Assembly: GCA_023422635.1 (NCBI GenBank)
Contig: JAFAGO010000004.1
Location: 82,459-146,458 of the forward strand
From: Bacteroidota bacterium
Lineage (GTDB): Bacteria > Bacteroidota > Bacteroidia > Flavobacteriales > Weeksellaceae
Direction: 5' to 3'
DNA: 64,000 nucleotides
A program made the position numbers and the translations under genes. Numbering within the stretch: position 1 is the first letter of the stretch; each line of letters opens with the position of its first letter. The notes below the pieces were generated by a model. The model had not been told where the DNA came from, made no database searches, and saw nothing but the letters and a program-made list of their open reading frames with translations. Below, piece by piece: positions 9,188 through 18,550 of this stretch.

Positions 9188-10363
9188 TTAAATCGCTTTT
9201 GAATTTTGTTGATATTGAAATTGTTCAAAAAGTTGGTGTAAATCGTGATTATCAACTTCTTTTTTACGATCGGCTATTTCTAAAAAGTGAATGTAAAGCT
9301 GATCAAGCTGTAATTTTGTTACTTCAAAACCAATGTTTTTAAATCGGTATGCCAATGCTGATCTACCGCTTCTTGCTGTTAATATAATGGAAGATTCCGT
9401 AACGCCAACTTCTTTAGGATCAATAATTTCGTAGGTTTCTCTATTTTTAATTACGCCATCCTGATGAATTCCCGAGCTGTGTGCAAATGCATTTGCGCCC
9501 ACAATCGCTTTGTTGGGTTGCACCATCATTCCCATGCTGTCCGAAACCAATTGGCTCATTCCAAATAGTTTTGGCGTATGAATATCGGTGTAGAAATTCA
9601 GATAAGGATGTTGTTTTAAAATCATCACAATTTCTTCCATCGAGGTGTTGCCTGCACGTTCACCAATTCCATTAATTGTACATTCAATTTGGCGCGCACC
9701 ATTTTGAATTCCTGAAATAGAATTTGCGGTTGCCAATCCCAAATCGTTGTGGCAATGGCAAGAAAGTATGGCTTTATCGATATCGAGAACATGATTTCTC
9801 AGATATTTAATTTTTTTACCATATTCTTCTGGTAGGCAATATCCCGTAGTATCGGGAATGTTGAGAACGGTTGCGCCAGCTTTTATCACTTCTTCACAAA
9901 CTTGAGCTAAAAATTCATTTTCTGATCTTCCGGCATCTTCCGCATAAAATTCCACATCGTCTACAAAGGATTTAGCGTATGCAACGGCTTCGCAAGCACG
10001 ATCAATAATTTCTTGCTTTGAAGCGTTAAACTTAAATTTCATATGGCTTTCGGAGGTTCCGATTCCTGTATGGATTCTTGGTTTTACTGCTTTTTCCAAT
10101 GCTTGTGCAGCACAGGCGATATCTTTTTTATTGGCGCGTGTTAATCCGCAAACGCTCGCATTTTTCACTAATTTTGAAATGGCATCTACGGCGTCAAAAT
10201 CACCTGGACTTGAGATGGGGAAACCGGCTTCAATTACATCAACCCCCAATTCATCGAGCTGTTGCGCAATGATGAGTTTCTGTTCTTTGTTCAGTTTACA
10301 ACCAGGAACTTGTTCTCCGTCACGAAGTGTGGTATCAAATATTTGTATCTTCTCCGGCTTCAT
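9188..10363 (-). CDS. leuA: 2-isopropylmalate synthase (short form)
   Basis: Condenses acetyl-CoA with 2-oxoisovalerate, the committed step of leucine synthesis. The DRE-TIM motif [13 protein letters not shown] is at the N-terminus, and the metal-binding [12 protein letters not shown] and GIGERAGN motifs are intact. At 391 residues it stops soon after the catalytic barrel and linker, so it has no room for the C-terminal leucine-sensing domain of 500-residue LeuA enzymes. Short forms of this kind are, from memory, common in Flavobacteriia. Homocitrate or citramalate synthase would look similar, but the leuCDB operon context makes isopropylmalate synthase by far the best reading. First gene of the operon. 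Confidence 0.93.
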   Translation of the reverse strand: MKPEKIQIFDTTLRDGEQVPGCKLNKEQKLIIAQQLDELGVDVIEAGFPISSPGDFDAVDAISKLVKNASVCGLTRANKKDIACAAQALEKAVKPRIHTGIGTSESHMKFKFNASKQEIIDRACEAVAYAKSFVDDVEFYAEDAGRSENEFLAQVCEEVIKAGATVLNIPDTTGYCLPEEYGKKIKYLRNHVLDIDKAILSCHCHNDLGLATANSISGIQNGARQIECTINGIGERAGNTSMEEIVMILKQHPYLNFYTDIHTPKLFGMSQLVSDSMGMMVQPNKAIVGANAFAHSSGIHQDGVIKNRETYEIIDPKEVGVTESSIILTARSGRSALAYRFKNIGFEVTKLQLDQLYIHFLEIADRKKEVDNHDLHQLFEQFQYQQNSKAI

Positions 10364-10389
10364 TGTGATTCTTTTTATATAATTTTGAA

Positions 10390-10397
10390 CAAAACTA
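10390..10397 (-). promoter_or_regulatory. -7 promoter box TAGTTTTG of the leu operon
   Basis: Reading leftward, TAGTTTTG matches TAnnTTTG 26 bases before the leuA start. No leader peptide, T-box or attenuator could be recognised between this box and leuA, so the mode of leucine control is not visible. Confidence 0.5.
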
Positions 10398-10508
10398 TTT
10401 TTTTAGAAACAACTTTTTTATCGATATCGTTGCCTTTTACAATATCAGATGAATATTTTTTATTTCTAATTATTTGAAATTCAATATTTTATACTTTTAA
10501 AGATTACG

Positions 10509-12038
10509 ATGGCAGAAATTCAGAAAGATGCATTATTAACGTTAATTAAATCCCTTTCCCGATCCGAAAAGCGGCAATTTCGCTTATTTGTCAATCGCTT
10601 GGGAATTAATGCAGATGCGAAATTTTTGTTATTGTTTGATGTATTGGACAAAATGTCCGAGTACGAAGAAAGCTTTATTTTAAATCGAAAGATTACTTCA
10701 AAACAGCAACTTTCAAATCTTAAAGCACATTTGTATCGGCAGATTCTTATAAGTTTAAGAACCAATCCAAGCAACCAGAATAATCGAATTATGATTCGAG
10801 AACAGCTTGATTTTGCAACCATTCTTTATAATAAAGGTTTATATAAGCAAAGTTTGAAAATTCTAGATCGTACCAAACAGCTCGCCAAAGATCTTGAAGA
10901 AAACGATATTGCTTTTGAAATTGTAGAATTTGAAAAAGTGATCGAATCTCAGTTTATCACGCGAAGTATGAAAAACCGAGCCGATGATTTGATTGAAGAT
11001 GCCAAACATTTAGCAAAACTCAATGCCTTAAATTCAAAATTATCCAACCTTTCGTTAAAATTATACAGCATGATGTTGGCGAATGGATATGCGAAAAACG
11101 ATCGAGATAAAGAAGATATTTTGCATTATTTCAACAGCAGAATGCCCAAGAAAGATCTTGAGATGATGGGTTTTCGCGAGAAGTTATGGTACTATAAAGC
11201 GCACGTTTGGAAATATCTTTTATTGCAAGATTTCCTGAATGCATACAAATATTCCTTGCAGTGGGTTGAACTTTTTTACGATCATCCAGAAATGATTCAA
11301 AATCATCCCGTTTGGTTTATCAAAGGAAACAGCTATTTGTTGAATGCACTTTTTCTTTTGCGTCGCGTACATCGTTTCGAATTTTGGTTGCATCGATTAG
11401 AGAACACGTTAAGTTTAAATTTCACTTGGAATGAAAATACGGAAGCCGTTGCGTTCACCGTAATTTACAATGCGAAAATGAATGATCTTTTCTTGAAAGG
11501 AGATTACAAAGATGCCTCAAAACTGATCGCGGAAATTAATGAACATAAAGAATTTCATAATAGCAAAATCGACGATCACCATATTCTTGTTTTAAGGTTC
11601 AAAATCGCATCAATCTACTTTGGAAATTCCGATTATGAAGAATGCATTCGTGAACTTCGAGAAATTATTGAACATAAAAGCTCAAGCGTTCGGGAAGATA
11701 TGTATTTCAACTCCAGAATTCTTTCGGCGATGGCAATGTTGGATTCGGGAATTGATGAAGATTTGGATGAATTTATTGAAGAGACCGAACGGTATTATCG
11801 CAAAATGAAATCCAAATCAGATTTTAATTCGTTCACCATTTCATTAATAAAAGATTTAAATGAAGCATTTCCGGACGATCGAAAAAAAGTAGGCAAAACC
11901 TATTTAGAAAAATACCGCGAACTTGCCGAAAATCCTTATAACATAAGAAGTTTCGTTTATCTTGATTTAATTTCTTGGTTGGAAGCCTTGGTGGAAAGCA
12001 AAAAAATAAGCGAAGTAATTTTGCGAAAATCGATGTAG
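10509..12038 (+). CDS. conserved Flavobacteriia protein of unknown function, helical-repeat type
   Basis: Not recognised as any characterised family. The 509-residue product has no signal peptide or membrane segment and is rich in charged amphipathic helices (KQSLKILDRTKQLAKDLEE, DYEECIRELREIIEH), which resembles TPR-like superhelical proteins. The N-terminus (KSLSRSEKRQFRLFV) is strongly basic. It stands alone, divergent from the leucine operon, with 145 bp between the start codons. Proteins of this size and look occur as single-copy genes in related Flavobacteriia, to my recollection, but no role is known to me. A cytoplasmic scaffold or regulatory role is only an inference from the repeat-like helices. 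Confidence 0.7.
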   Translation: MAEIQKDALLTLIKSLSRSEKRQFRLFVNRLGINADAKFLLLFDVLDKMSEYEESFILNRKITSKQQLSNLKAHLYRQILISLRTNPSNQNNRIMIREQLDFATILYNKGLYKQSLKILDRTKQLAKDLEENDIAFEIVEFEKVIESQFITRSMKNRADDLIEDAKHLAKLNALNSKLSNLSLKLYSMMLANGYAKNDRDKEDILHYFNSRMPKKDLEMMGFREKLWYYKAHVWKYLLLQDFLNAYKYSLQWVELFYDHPEMIQNHPVWFIKGNSYLLNALFLLRRVHRFEFWLHRLENTLSLNFTWNENTEAVAFTVIYNAKMNDLFLKGDYKDASKLIAEINEHKEFHNSKIDDHHILVLRFKIASIYFGNSDYEECIRELREIIEHKSSSVREDMYFNSRILSAMAMLDSGIDEDLDEFIEETERYYRKMKSKSDFNSFTISLIKDLNEAFPDDRKKVGKTYLEKYRELAENPYNIRSFVYLDLISWLEALVESKKISEVILRKSM

Positions 12039-12040
12039 AT

Positions 12041-12202
12041 TTATTTGTTCGAGCAACCTTCTAACAAATCGAAACCGAAATAAAATACAAAAAGCCAAGC
12101 AATGCCTTTCAAAGTGAAAAATATTAATCCGCCAACGCCAACGCGCTTAAACCATTTTTTAAATTTTGAGTTGTTGGTGTTTTCTGCATTTTGCTTTTCC
12201 AT
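12041..12202 (-). CDS. small single-span membrane protein (53 aa)
   Basis: A short gene on the minus strand with ATG at 12200-12202 and TAA at 12041-12043. The product begins MEKQNAENTNNSKF, has a basic stretch KKWFKRVG, then one hydrophobic helix (VGGLIFFTLKGIAWLFVFYF) and a short tail LLEGCSNK. The positive-inside rule puts the N-terminus in the cytoplasm. It converges on the preceding unknown gene with 2 bases between the stops. The function is unknown. The coding case rests on the well-formed basic-hydrophobic pattern and the absence of any other gene in this 380-bp gap. Confidence 0.6.
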   Translation of the reverse strand: MEKQNAENTNNSKFKKWFKRVGVGGLIFFTLKGIAWLFVFYFGFDLLEGCSNK

Positions 12203-12418
12203 TGTTTCAATTTTTCACAAATTTAGTTATTTATTTCTATTCTAAATTGCATCGTCTCAATTTTAACATAAGAAATCTAAAATTATGGTTCTGCTTTACA
12301 AATCGTTTTGCAGTCTAAATTTATATCGATAAAAACTCTTCACCTTCATCTCTGAAAAATAAAATTTGGAGTGGGAGGCAATACTTTATTATCTTTAGAA
12401 ACAAACGAATATCAATTT

Positions 12419-13969
12419 ATGGCTAAAAAAATATCCGATTCCGGAATAGAGAAATCGCTTAAAAATTTAAAAATAAAGGAATTAAATAATGGAGTTTCCA
12501 GCGGCGGAAAATTCTTTGCTAAAGGTTCCGAAATAGAATCTTTTTCGCCAACAAACGGCAAATTGATTGCTAAAATAAAATCGGGAAATGCAAAAGATTA
12601 TGAGGAGGTTGTAAAAACAGCGAAAAAAGCATTTGAAGAATTCAGGCTAATTCCTGCTCCGAAAAGGGGTGAATTGGTGCGTCAATTTGGGTTAAAACTT
12701 CGTGAATATAAAGACGATCTTGGTAAGTTGGTTTCCTATGAAATGGGGAAATCCTTGCAAGAAGGTTTAGGAGAAGTGCAAGAAATGATTGATATCTGTG
12801 ATTTTGCAGTGGGGCTTTCTCGACAACTTCATGGCTACACCATGCATTCCGAACGTCCTGGGCATCGTATGTACGAGCAATACCATCCACTCGGGATTGT
12901 TGGGATTATTTCTGCGTTTAACTTTCCTGTTGCAGTTTGGTCGTGGAACACCGCATTGGCTTGGATTTGTGGAAATGTAACCATTTGGAAACCTAGTGAA
13001 AAGGTAGGTTTATGCGCCATTGCTTGTCAAAATATTATTTCCGAAGTATTACAAGAAAACAATATGTCTGAGGGAATTTCCAACCTTATTGTGGCGGATC
13101 ACCAAGTGGGCGATCAATTGGTAAATGATAAAAATGTAGTGTTGGTTTCTTTTACAGGATCAACCGCTGTAGGCCGAATGGTTGGGAAAAATGTTGCGGA
13201 GCGCTTCGGGAAGTCAATTTTGGAATTAGGTGGAAATAACGCCATCATCATTACCGAAAATGCAGACTTGAATATGTCGATCATCGGAGCCGTTTTTGGC
13301 GCGGTGGGAACTGCGGGTCAGCGTTGTACATCGACTCGTCGTTTAATTATTCATGAATCGGTTTATGATGAAGTTAAAAATAGATTGGTAAAAGCATATG
13401 AGCAATTGAAAATAGGAAATCCTCTTGATCAAAAAAATCATGTCGGCCCATTAATTGACAAAGCTGCAGTTAAACAGTACGAAACTGCGATTAAAAAATG
13501 TAAAAAAGAAGGCGGGAAATTTATTGTAGAAGGTGGTGTTTTAAAAGGAGAAGGATATCAGTCCGGTTGCTATGTAAAACCTTGTATTGCGGAAGTGAAA
13601 AATTCTTTTGAAATTGTTCAGCAAGAAACCTTTGCACCAATTCTATATCTCATTAAATATAGAAAACTGCAGGAAGCGATTGCGATTCAAAATGATGTTC
13701 CACAAGGATTAAGCTCCGCAATTATGACGCAAAATCTTCGCGAAGCGGAATTATTTTTATCGCATGCGGGATCCGATTGTGGAATTGCCAACGTGAATAT
13801 CGGAACTTCAGGTGCTGAAATTGGAGGCGCTTTCGGTGGAGAAAAAGAAACCGGTGGCGGTAGAGAATCGGGCTCCGACGTTTGGAAATATTATATGAGA
13901 AGACAAACCAATACCATTAATTATACCGCGGAACTTCCTTTAGCACAAGGAATTAAGTTTGATTTTTAA
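12419..13969 (+). CDS. amaB: alpha-aminoadipate semialdehyde dehydrogenase (ALDH7 family)
   Basis: NAD(P)-dependent aldehyde dehydrogenase oxidising 2-aminoadipate 6-semialdehyde (in equilibrium with piperideine-6-carboxylate) to 2-aminoadipate. Catalytic Glu lies in [10 protein letters not shown] and catalytic Cys in [24 protein letters not shown] and FTGSTAVG mark the cofactor pocket. The ALDH7/antiquitin likeness is strong ([21 protein letters not shown] near the C-terminus). The ATG at 12419 gives 516 residues; an in-frame GTG at 12371 is less likely because it adds a non-conserved N-terminus. The lysine 6-transaminase gene 36 bases downstream makes its substrate, so the two form a lysine-degradation operon. 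Confidence 0.9.
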   Translation: MAKKISDSGIEKSLKNLKIKELNNGVSSGGKFFAKGSEIESFSPTNGKLIAKIKSGNAKDYEEVVKTAKKAFEEFRLIPAPKRGELVRQFGLKLREYKDDLGKLVSYEMGKSLQEGLGEVQEMIDICDFAVGLSRQLHGYTMHSERPGHRMYEQYHPLGIVGIISAFNFPVAVWSWNTALAWICGNVTIWKPSEKVGLCAIACQNIISEVLQENNMSEGISNLIVADHQVGDQLVNDKNVVLVSFTGSTAVGRMVGKNVAERFGKSILELGGNNAIIITENADLNMSIIGAVFGAVGTAGQRCTSTRRLIIHESVYDEVKNRLVKAYEQLKIGNPLDQKNHVGPLIDKAAVKQYETAIKKCKKEGGKFIVEGGVLKGEGYQSGCYVKPCIAEVKNSFEIVQQETFAPILYLIKYRKLQEAIAIQNDVPQGLSSAIMTQNLREAELFLSHAGSDCGIANVNIGTSGAEIGGAFGGEKETGGGRESGSDVWKYYMRRQTNTINYTAELPLAQGIKFDF

Positions 13970-14005
13970 AAAAAACATACCTCAACCAACCACAAAATTT
14001 AACCA

Positions 14006-15340
14006 ATGAACAACGCAATTGCTTCGCATCCAGTGCCGCACAACAAAGTAAAAGAAATTCTCTCTCGACATATCCTCGCCGATGGATTTGATTTTGTAAT
14101 GGATTTCGAAAAATCTCACGGATCTTGGATTTACGATAAAGTAACCGGGAAAGAGTTTTTGGATATGTTTTCCATGTTTGCATCAGGATCAATCGGGTAC
14201 AACCACCCGTATATAATGGAAAAATCGGATTGGCTTGGTAAAATGGCAGTAAACAAACCTACTTTGGCAGATGTTTATTCTGAAGAATATGCAGCATTCA
14301 TGGAGGTTTTTGAAAGAGTGGCGATGCCAAAAGAATTGCAATATGCGTTTTTTATTTCAGGAGGTACATTGGCAGTTGAAAATGCAATGAAAGCGTGCTT
14401 CGACTGGAAAACAAGAAAGAATTTTGAAAAAGGAGTGGAAGAAGAAGCGGGCATTTGTATTCACTTTCGGCAAGCTTTTCACGGGAGAAGCGGATATGCG
14501 TTAAGTTTAACCAATACCGCAGATCCTCGTAAATACGAGTATTTCCCCAAATTCGATTGGCCAAGAATTCTCAATCCAAAATTAGAGTTTCCCATTACAG
14601 AAGAATCGTTAGATACTACCATCAAGAACGAGCAACTCGCATTATTGCAAATTCAAGAAGCAATTTTAGCAAACGCCAATCAAGTGGCCTGCATTATTAT
14701 TGAACCTATCCAAGCGGAAGGTGGAGATAACCATTTCCGAGATGAGTTTTTTGTAGAATTGCGCAAGATTTGTGATGATAATGAAGTGCTTTTAATTTTT
14801 GATGAAGTTCAAACAGGAATTGGAATTACGGGTAAAATGTGGGCTTTTCAGCATTTTAGTGTTGTACCAGATGTTATTGCTTTTGGTAAAAAAACACAAG
14901 TTTGTGGGATCCTTGCAAACAAAGATAAATTTGATGAAATTCCGAACAATGTTTTTAAAGAAAGCTCGAGAATCAATTCAACTTTTGGGGGCAATTTTAT
15001 CGATTTGTTACGTTTTAAGATGATTTTAGAAGTAATCGAGAATGAAAATATCATCAATAATGTAAACGAAATTGGAGCTGAGCTTTTAATGGGACTTGAA
15101 CAGTTGGCAGCGCAATATCCAGCGGTTATTTCCAATGCGCGAGGCCGAGGATTGATGTGTGCATTTGACTTACCGAATTCAGAAATTCGAAATCAAGTGC
15201 AAGAAGATTTGTATCAAAATGATATGATTATTTTGGGCTGCGGAGATCGATCGTTGCGTTTTCGCCCACATCTCAATGTTTCAAAAGATGAAATTGATTT
15301 GGCTTTGAAGAAAATAGAAAGGTGTGTGAACAAAATTTAA
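14006..15340 (+). CDS. lat: L-lysine 6-transaminase
   Basis: PLP-dependent class III aminotransferase moving the epsilon-amino group of lysine to 2-oxoglutarate, giving 2-aminoadipate semialdehyde and glutamate. LIFDEVQTGIG holds the PLP-ring Asp, and the Schiff-base lysine lies in VIAFGKKTQVCG. SGSIGYNHPYI and FRQAFHGRSGYALSLT are characteristic of lysine epsilon-aminotransferases rather than ornithine or GABA enzymes. Length 444 is typical. It follows the ALDH7 gene by 36 bases and together they carry lysine to aminoadipate. Confidence 0.92.
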   Translation: MNNAIASHPVPHNKVKEILSRHILADGFDFVMDFEKSHGSWIYDKVTGKEFLDMFSMFASGSIGYNHPYIMEKSDWLGKMAVNKPTLADVYSEEYAAFMEVFERVAMPKELQYAFFISGGTLAVENAMKACFDWKTRKNFEKGVEEEAGICIHFRQAFHGRSGYALSLTNTADPRKYEYFPKFDWPRILNPKLEFPITEESLDTTIKNEQLALLQIQEAILANANQVACIIIEPIQAEGGDNHFRDEFFVELRKICDDNEVLLIFDEVQTGIGITGKMWAFQHFSVVPDVIAFGKKTQVCGILANKDKFDEIPNNVFKESSRINSTFGGNFIDLLRFKMILEVIENENIINNVNEIGAELLMGLEQLAAQYPAVISNARGRGLMCAFDLPNSEIRNQVQEDLYQNDMIILGCGDRSLRFRPHLNVSKDEIDLALKKIERCVNKI

Positions 15341-15405
15341 CATCTTAATATTTGCATAATGCATTTAATTTTAATAAATTAGGTGTCTTAAAAGCGAAAG
15401 AGAAT

Positions 15406-15657
15406 ATGGATAGACAGACACGAGTAAGCGTTTTTGAGAGCGATCAACCAGCAGAAATTCAATTGATAAAATCGAAATTGGATGATGCCGGAATTGAAAA
15501 TTTTACTCAAAATGCTTACATGACATTTACCACAACACCAACAGCAACAGCGCTTAAGGTGCAGGTAAATCTTAAAGATGAAGCGAAAGCTTTCGAAATT
15601 ATCGATGCTTATTTGAAAGAATCAGATTTGGATATTGAACATAAAACTCAAAAATAA
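15406..15657 (+). CDS. DUF2007-type small protein
   Basis: An 83-residue cytoplasmic protein with an alpha/beta ferredoxin-like look: TRVSVFESDQPAEIQLIKSKLDDAGI is followed by a second beta-alpha half ending in AFEIIDAYLKESDLD. This matches the DUF2007 (putative signal-transducing) pattern, in which the N-terminal half reads along the lines of a changed interface between strands. The ATG at 15406 was chosen because an in-frame TTG at 15352 would add an unrelated N-terminus. A terminator follows directly, so it is the last gene of the lysine unit or stands alone. The function is unknown. Confidence 0.65.
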   Translation: MDRQTRVSVFESDQPAEIQLIKSKLDDAGIENFTQNAYMTFTTTPTATALKVQVNLKDEAKAFEIIDAYLKESDLDIEHKTQK

Positions 15658-15685
15658 TTTCATAATTTTAAATTTTACTACTTGA

Positions 15686-15719
15686 AAACTGAAACCCCTA
15701 AAGTTTCAGTTTTTTTTGT
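15686..15719 (+). terminator. terminator after the DUF2007 gene
   Basis: The stem AACTGAAAC / GTTTCAGTT with a 7-base loop is followed by a run of Ts. Confidence 0.85.
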
Positions 15720-15814
15720 GAAAAAAAAGAGATTGTAATTGTATAAGAAATACAGAAATCTTAGCAAGAAGCAACCTCCAATTTTTTAAGAAATTTGTAC
15801 ATAAACAATTGAAT

Positions 15815-17554
15815 ATGGCAAAAAATGTTTCCGACCATTTGGTCGACATGCTGAAACAAGCAGGCGTAAAAAGAGTATATGCAATTACTGGCGATAGTTT
15901 AAATCCCGTTAATGATGCAATCCGAAGGGATGGTACAATTGAGTGGGTTCACGTAAGGCACGAAGAAACCGCAGCGTATGCCGCTTCAATGGACGCTGAA
16001 CTCAACGGAATCGGTTGTTGTATGGGAAGTTCTGGTCCTGGGCACGTTCATCTTGTCAATGGTTTGTATGATGCCAACCGTTCTGGGAATCCCGTTATTG
16101 CGGTAGCCAGCACCTGTGCAACAGAAAAGTTTGGGACAGAATATTTTCAAGAAACCAATCCTGAGTTTTTATTCAAAGATTGTAGCAAAAAAGTGTTTAT
16201 GGCAACTACGCCTAAACAGTTTGGAACAATGATCCAACGTGTAATTCAAACAGCAGTAAACGAAAAAGGTGTTGCGGTTTTAGGTTTACCTGGCGATGTC
16301 GCTTCCGCAGATTATGAAGAGGTGCATTCTGGAGGAAAAATATTTGATACAAAGCCAATTTTCAGACCTTCAGATAACGAACTTGCGGAATTTGCGCATG
16401 TAATTAATACCAATAAAAAAATAGCTTTTTACTGTGGTCATGGTTGCAAAAATGCAATAACTGAGATTGAAGAACTTGCCGCAAGAGTTCAAGCGCCAAT
16501 CGCTTATTCTTTCCGTGGGAAAATCTTTTTCGATCGGGAAGACAGTCCGTATGCCGTTGGAATGAATGGCCTTTTAGGAAATAAATCAGGATATGATACT
16601 TGTAATGAGGCAGAAGTATTGGTTTTATGGGGAACCGATTTTCCTTATTCGGAATTTTTGCCTCAGAAGAAAACCATCATTCAAATTGATGAAAAACCTG
16701 AACGCATCGGTAGAAGAGCGCATGTGGATTACGGTTATGCAGGGGATATCAAAGATACGGCAATCGCTTTGCTTCCAAAAATCGATCAAAAATCAGATGA
16801 TGCTTTCCTAAAAAAAATGAAAGCTTTGTATGCAAAAGATGAAAAACGCTTTGCAGACTTTTCGGATAAAAAAGGAAAAGAAGCTCGAATTGAACCGGAA
16901 TATATTGCAACATTAATTGATCACTATTCTTCGGATAATGCTGTGTATACTGTTGATACAGGTATGACATCTGTTTGGGCAGCTCGCTTTATCCGTGCAA
17001 AAGGTTCGCGTTATCTTACAGGTTCTTTCAATCATGGTTCTATGGCAAACGCACTTCCAATGGCAATTGGTGCTGCAGCAACAAAATCGGGTAGACAAAT
17101 CGTAGCGATGTGCGGCGATGGCGGTCTTTCGATGCTTTTAGGTGATCTCGCGGTGATTATGCAATATCAATATCCAGTGAAAATTTTTGTTTTCAATAAT
17201 CATTCTCTCGGTATGGTAAAATTGGAAATGGAAGTTCAGGGATTTGTCGATTGGCAAACCGATATGGTAAATCCACCTTTTGATAAAATTGCTGAATTAA
17301 TGAATATTAAAGGAATTGAATTAAAAGATCCTGAAAAAGCAGATAGTGTAATTCAAGAAGCGTTTGCAACTCCAGGTCCGGTTCTAGTTAATATTTACAC
17401 AAATCCTGATACCTTAGCGATGCCACCACACATTACATTTGAACAAATGAAAGGCTTTGCTACATCGTTAGTTAAAAAAGTGGGATTAGGAAAATTTGAA
17501 GATGTTAAAAATTCCATTGTAAGCGGAATCGGACATATCGATGAGGTTTTATAA
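15815..17554 (+). CDS. poxB: pyruvate oxidase / pyruvate:quinone dehydrogenase
   Basis: TPP- and FAD-dependent enzyme converting pyruvate to acetate and CO2 with electrons passed to the quinone pool. The activating Glu is in VRHEETAAYAA near residue 50. The TPP motif starts at MCGDGGLSML and ends at VFNNHSLGMVKLEM, about 30 residues later, as in the acetolactate synthase/PoxB family. Length (579) agrees with PoxB. The ATG at 15815 is preferred to an in-frame TTG two codons earlier. Acetolactate synthase is excluded by the lack of its partner gene and by the overall PoxB-like pattern. It is monocistronic with a terminator on each side; membrane attachment through the C-terminus is known for the family but not visible here. 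Confidence 0.88.
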   Translation: MAKNVSDHLVDMLKQAGVKRVYAITGDSLNPVNDAIRRDGTIEWVHVRHEETAAYAASMDAELNGIGCCMGSSGPGHVHLVNGLYDANRSGNPVIAVASTCATEKFGTEYFQETNPEFLFKDCSKKVFMATTPKQFGTMIQRVIQTAVNEKGVAVLGLPGDVASADYEEVHSGGKIFDTKPIFRPSDNELAEFAHVINTNKKIAFYCGHGCKNAITEIEELAARVQAPIAYSFRGKIFFDREDSPYAVGMNGLLGNKSGYDTCNEAEVLVLWGTDFPYSEFLPQKKTIIQIDEKPERIGRRAHVDYGYAGDIKDTAIALLPKIDQKSDDAFLKKMKALYAKDEKRFADFSDKKGKEARIEPEYIATLIDHYSSDNAVYTVDTGMTSVWAARFIRAKGSRYLTGSFNHGSMANALPMAIGAAATKSGRQIVAMCGDGGLSMLLGDLAVIMQYQYPVKIFVFNNHSLGMVKLEMEVQGFVDWQTDMVNPPFDKIAELMNIKGIELKDPEKADSVIQEAFATPGPVLVNIYTNPDTLAMPPHITFEQMKGFATSLVKKVGLGKFEDVKNSIVSGIGHIDEVL

Positions 17555-17576
17555 AGAAACATAAATCGCATTAATA

Positions 17577-17612
17577 GAAAAGGGTGAAACATAATGTTTT
17601 GCCCCTTTTTTA
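17577..17612. terminator. terminator between poxB and araC-like gene
   Basis: An imperfect stem pairs GAAAAGGGTGAAAC with GTTTTGCCCCTTTTT around a 4-base loop, with A-run and T-run flanks, so it can act on both converging genes. Confidence 0.7.
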
Positions 17613-17621
17613 TTTTTAAAC

Positions 17622-18461
17622 TTACATGCTATTACCCACGTCGAATTCTTTTGCGGTGTTCTTTTTTCTTTCCCGATCCAAAAAATGAAGCAGATGACTC
17701 GTATCCGTAAATCCAAATTCGGAAGCAATTTCAGATTTATTCATAATTCCCTGTCTCAGGCGGTTTTCAATAAGACCAAGTTTGTAACGACTAATATATT
17801 CTTTATAAGAGATTCCTGCATTTCTTCTGAAGAAAGTTCCAAAATATTTTCCGGAGAGATGAAAGTGCGTGGCAATTTCCTCAATTCTTAGTTTTTTTGG
17901 GGTATAGATATGATTGTGAATATAATGCGTTACTTGGGTAATACGATCGGCTTCGGTAACTGAATCGGCATAATCTCCCGAATGATCCCGAATGAGTCCG
18001 AAAATTGCAATAATTTGATAGTAAACATACGCAGAATTTTCCACATCATTTATCTCGTTGGAAAGAAGAATATTGTCCATAATATTTCTTAAAATTCTCT
18101 TTTCACGTTCATTCAGTTGAATTTTTCTTTCCTTAAAAGAAGCGTTCATCATCATATCTTCTGGTCGTTCCATTACTTTTTTTCTATCGCTAATTCTTTG
18201 GAAACCTGCAAAATACGAATCTGTAAATTTAATCATCGTGATATGCGTCGTTTTCTTGAATTCCATAAAATGAAGATCATCTGGAGCCATCAGAAAAATG
18301 TCACCTGCGCTATAATTCATCGCAATAGAGTTCGTGTAATTCACTCCACAACCTTTGTGGATAAACGCCAATTCGTAATACGTATGCTTATGAGGAGGAA
18401 GATGATACGTGCTTTCGGTAAAATCGTGGATCAATAATTTCTCAAATTGTTTTCTTCTCAT
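17622..18461 (-). CDS. AraC-family regulator of the accessory redox region
   Basis: A 279-residue transcription factor. The N-terminal half is a cupin-like sensor (PPHKHTYYELAF, then YSAGDIFLMAPDDLHF). The C-terminal AraC/XylS DNA-binding domain has two helix-turn-helix units (LRIEEIATHFHLSGKYFG and NKSEIASEFGFTDTSHLLHF), though its tail is less conserved than usual. The ATG at 18459-18461 gives the usual start; a longer in-frame extension of five codons looks non-native. It is divergent from a 12-gene redox operon. A pair of 14-bp inverted repeats spaced by exactly 21 bp fills the gap, so it probably controls that operon and itself. The TACAA element of that pair recurs before three other transcription units nearby. 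Confidence 0.88.
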   Translation of the reverse strand: MRRKQFEKLLIHDFTESTYHLPPHKHTYYELAFIHKGCGVNYTNSIAMNYSAGDIFLMAPDDLHFMEFKKTTHITMIKFTDSYFAGFQRISDRKKVMERPEDMMMNASFKERKIQLNEREKRILRNIMDNILLSNEINDVENSAYVYYQIIAIFGLIRDHSGDYADSVTEADRITQVTHYIHNHIYTPKKLRIEEIATHFHLSGKYFGTFFRRNAGISYKEYISRYKLGLIENRLRQGIMNKSEIASEFGFTDTSHLLHFLDRERKKNTAKEFDVGNSM

Positions 18462-18462
18462 G

Positions 18463-18497
18463 TTGTAAATATACAATCATTGACTGTAATATTACAA
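18463..18497. promoter_or_regulatory. operator pair A (TACAA-N16-TACAA) for the AraC regulator
   Basis: Two near-identical 14-mers, TTGTAAATATACAA (18463-18476) and CTGTAATATTACAA (18484-18497), start 21 bp apart, two helical turns. Each holds TACAA at its right end (18472-18476 and 18493-18497). The left copy starts directly upstream of the araC-like start codon, and the right copy ends 21 bases before the -7 box of the redox operon. Confidence 0.65.
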
Positions 18498-18518
18498 TAC
18501 TTTCGGTACTAAAGTTGG

Positions 18519-18526
18519 TAATTTTG
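18519..18526 (+). promoter_or_regulatory. -7 box TAATTTTG of the 12-gene redox operon
   Basis: TAATTTTG matches TAnnTTTG, 24 bases before the ATG at 18551. The second TACAA of operator A begins 26 bases upstream, the position expected for an activator that contacts RNA polymerase. Confidence 0.55.
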
Positions 18527-18550
18527 AAGGGTTCATTTAAATTTCAGATT

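Noticed and set aside
12371..12418. GTG at 12371 as the start of the ALDH7 gene
   Set aside because: It adds 16 residues that do not resemble the family; ATG at 12419 fits better.
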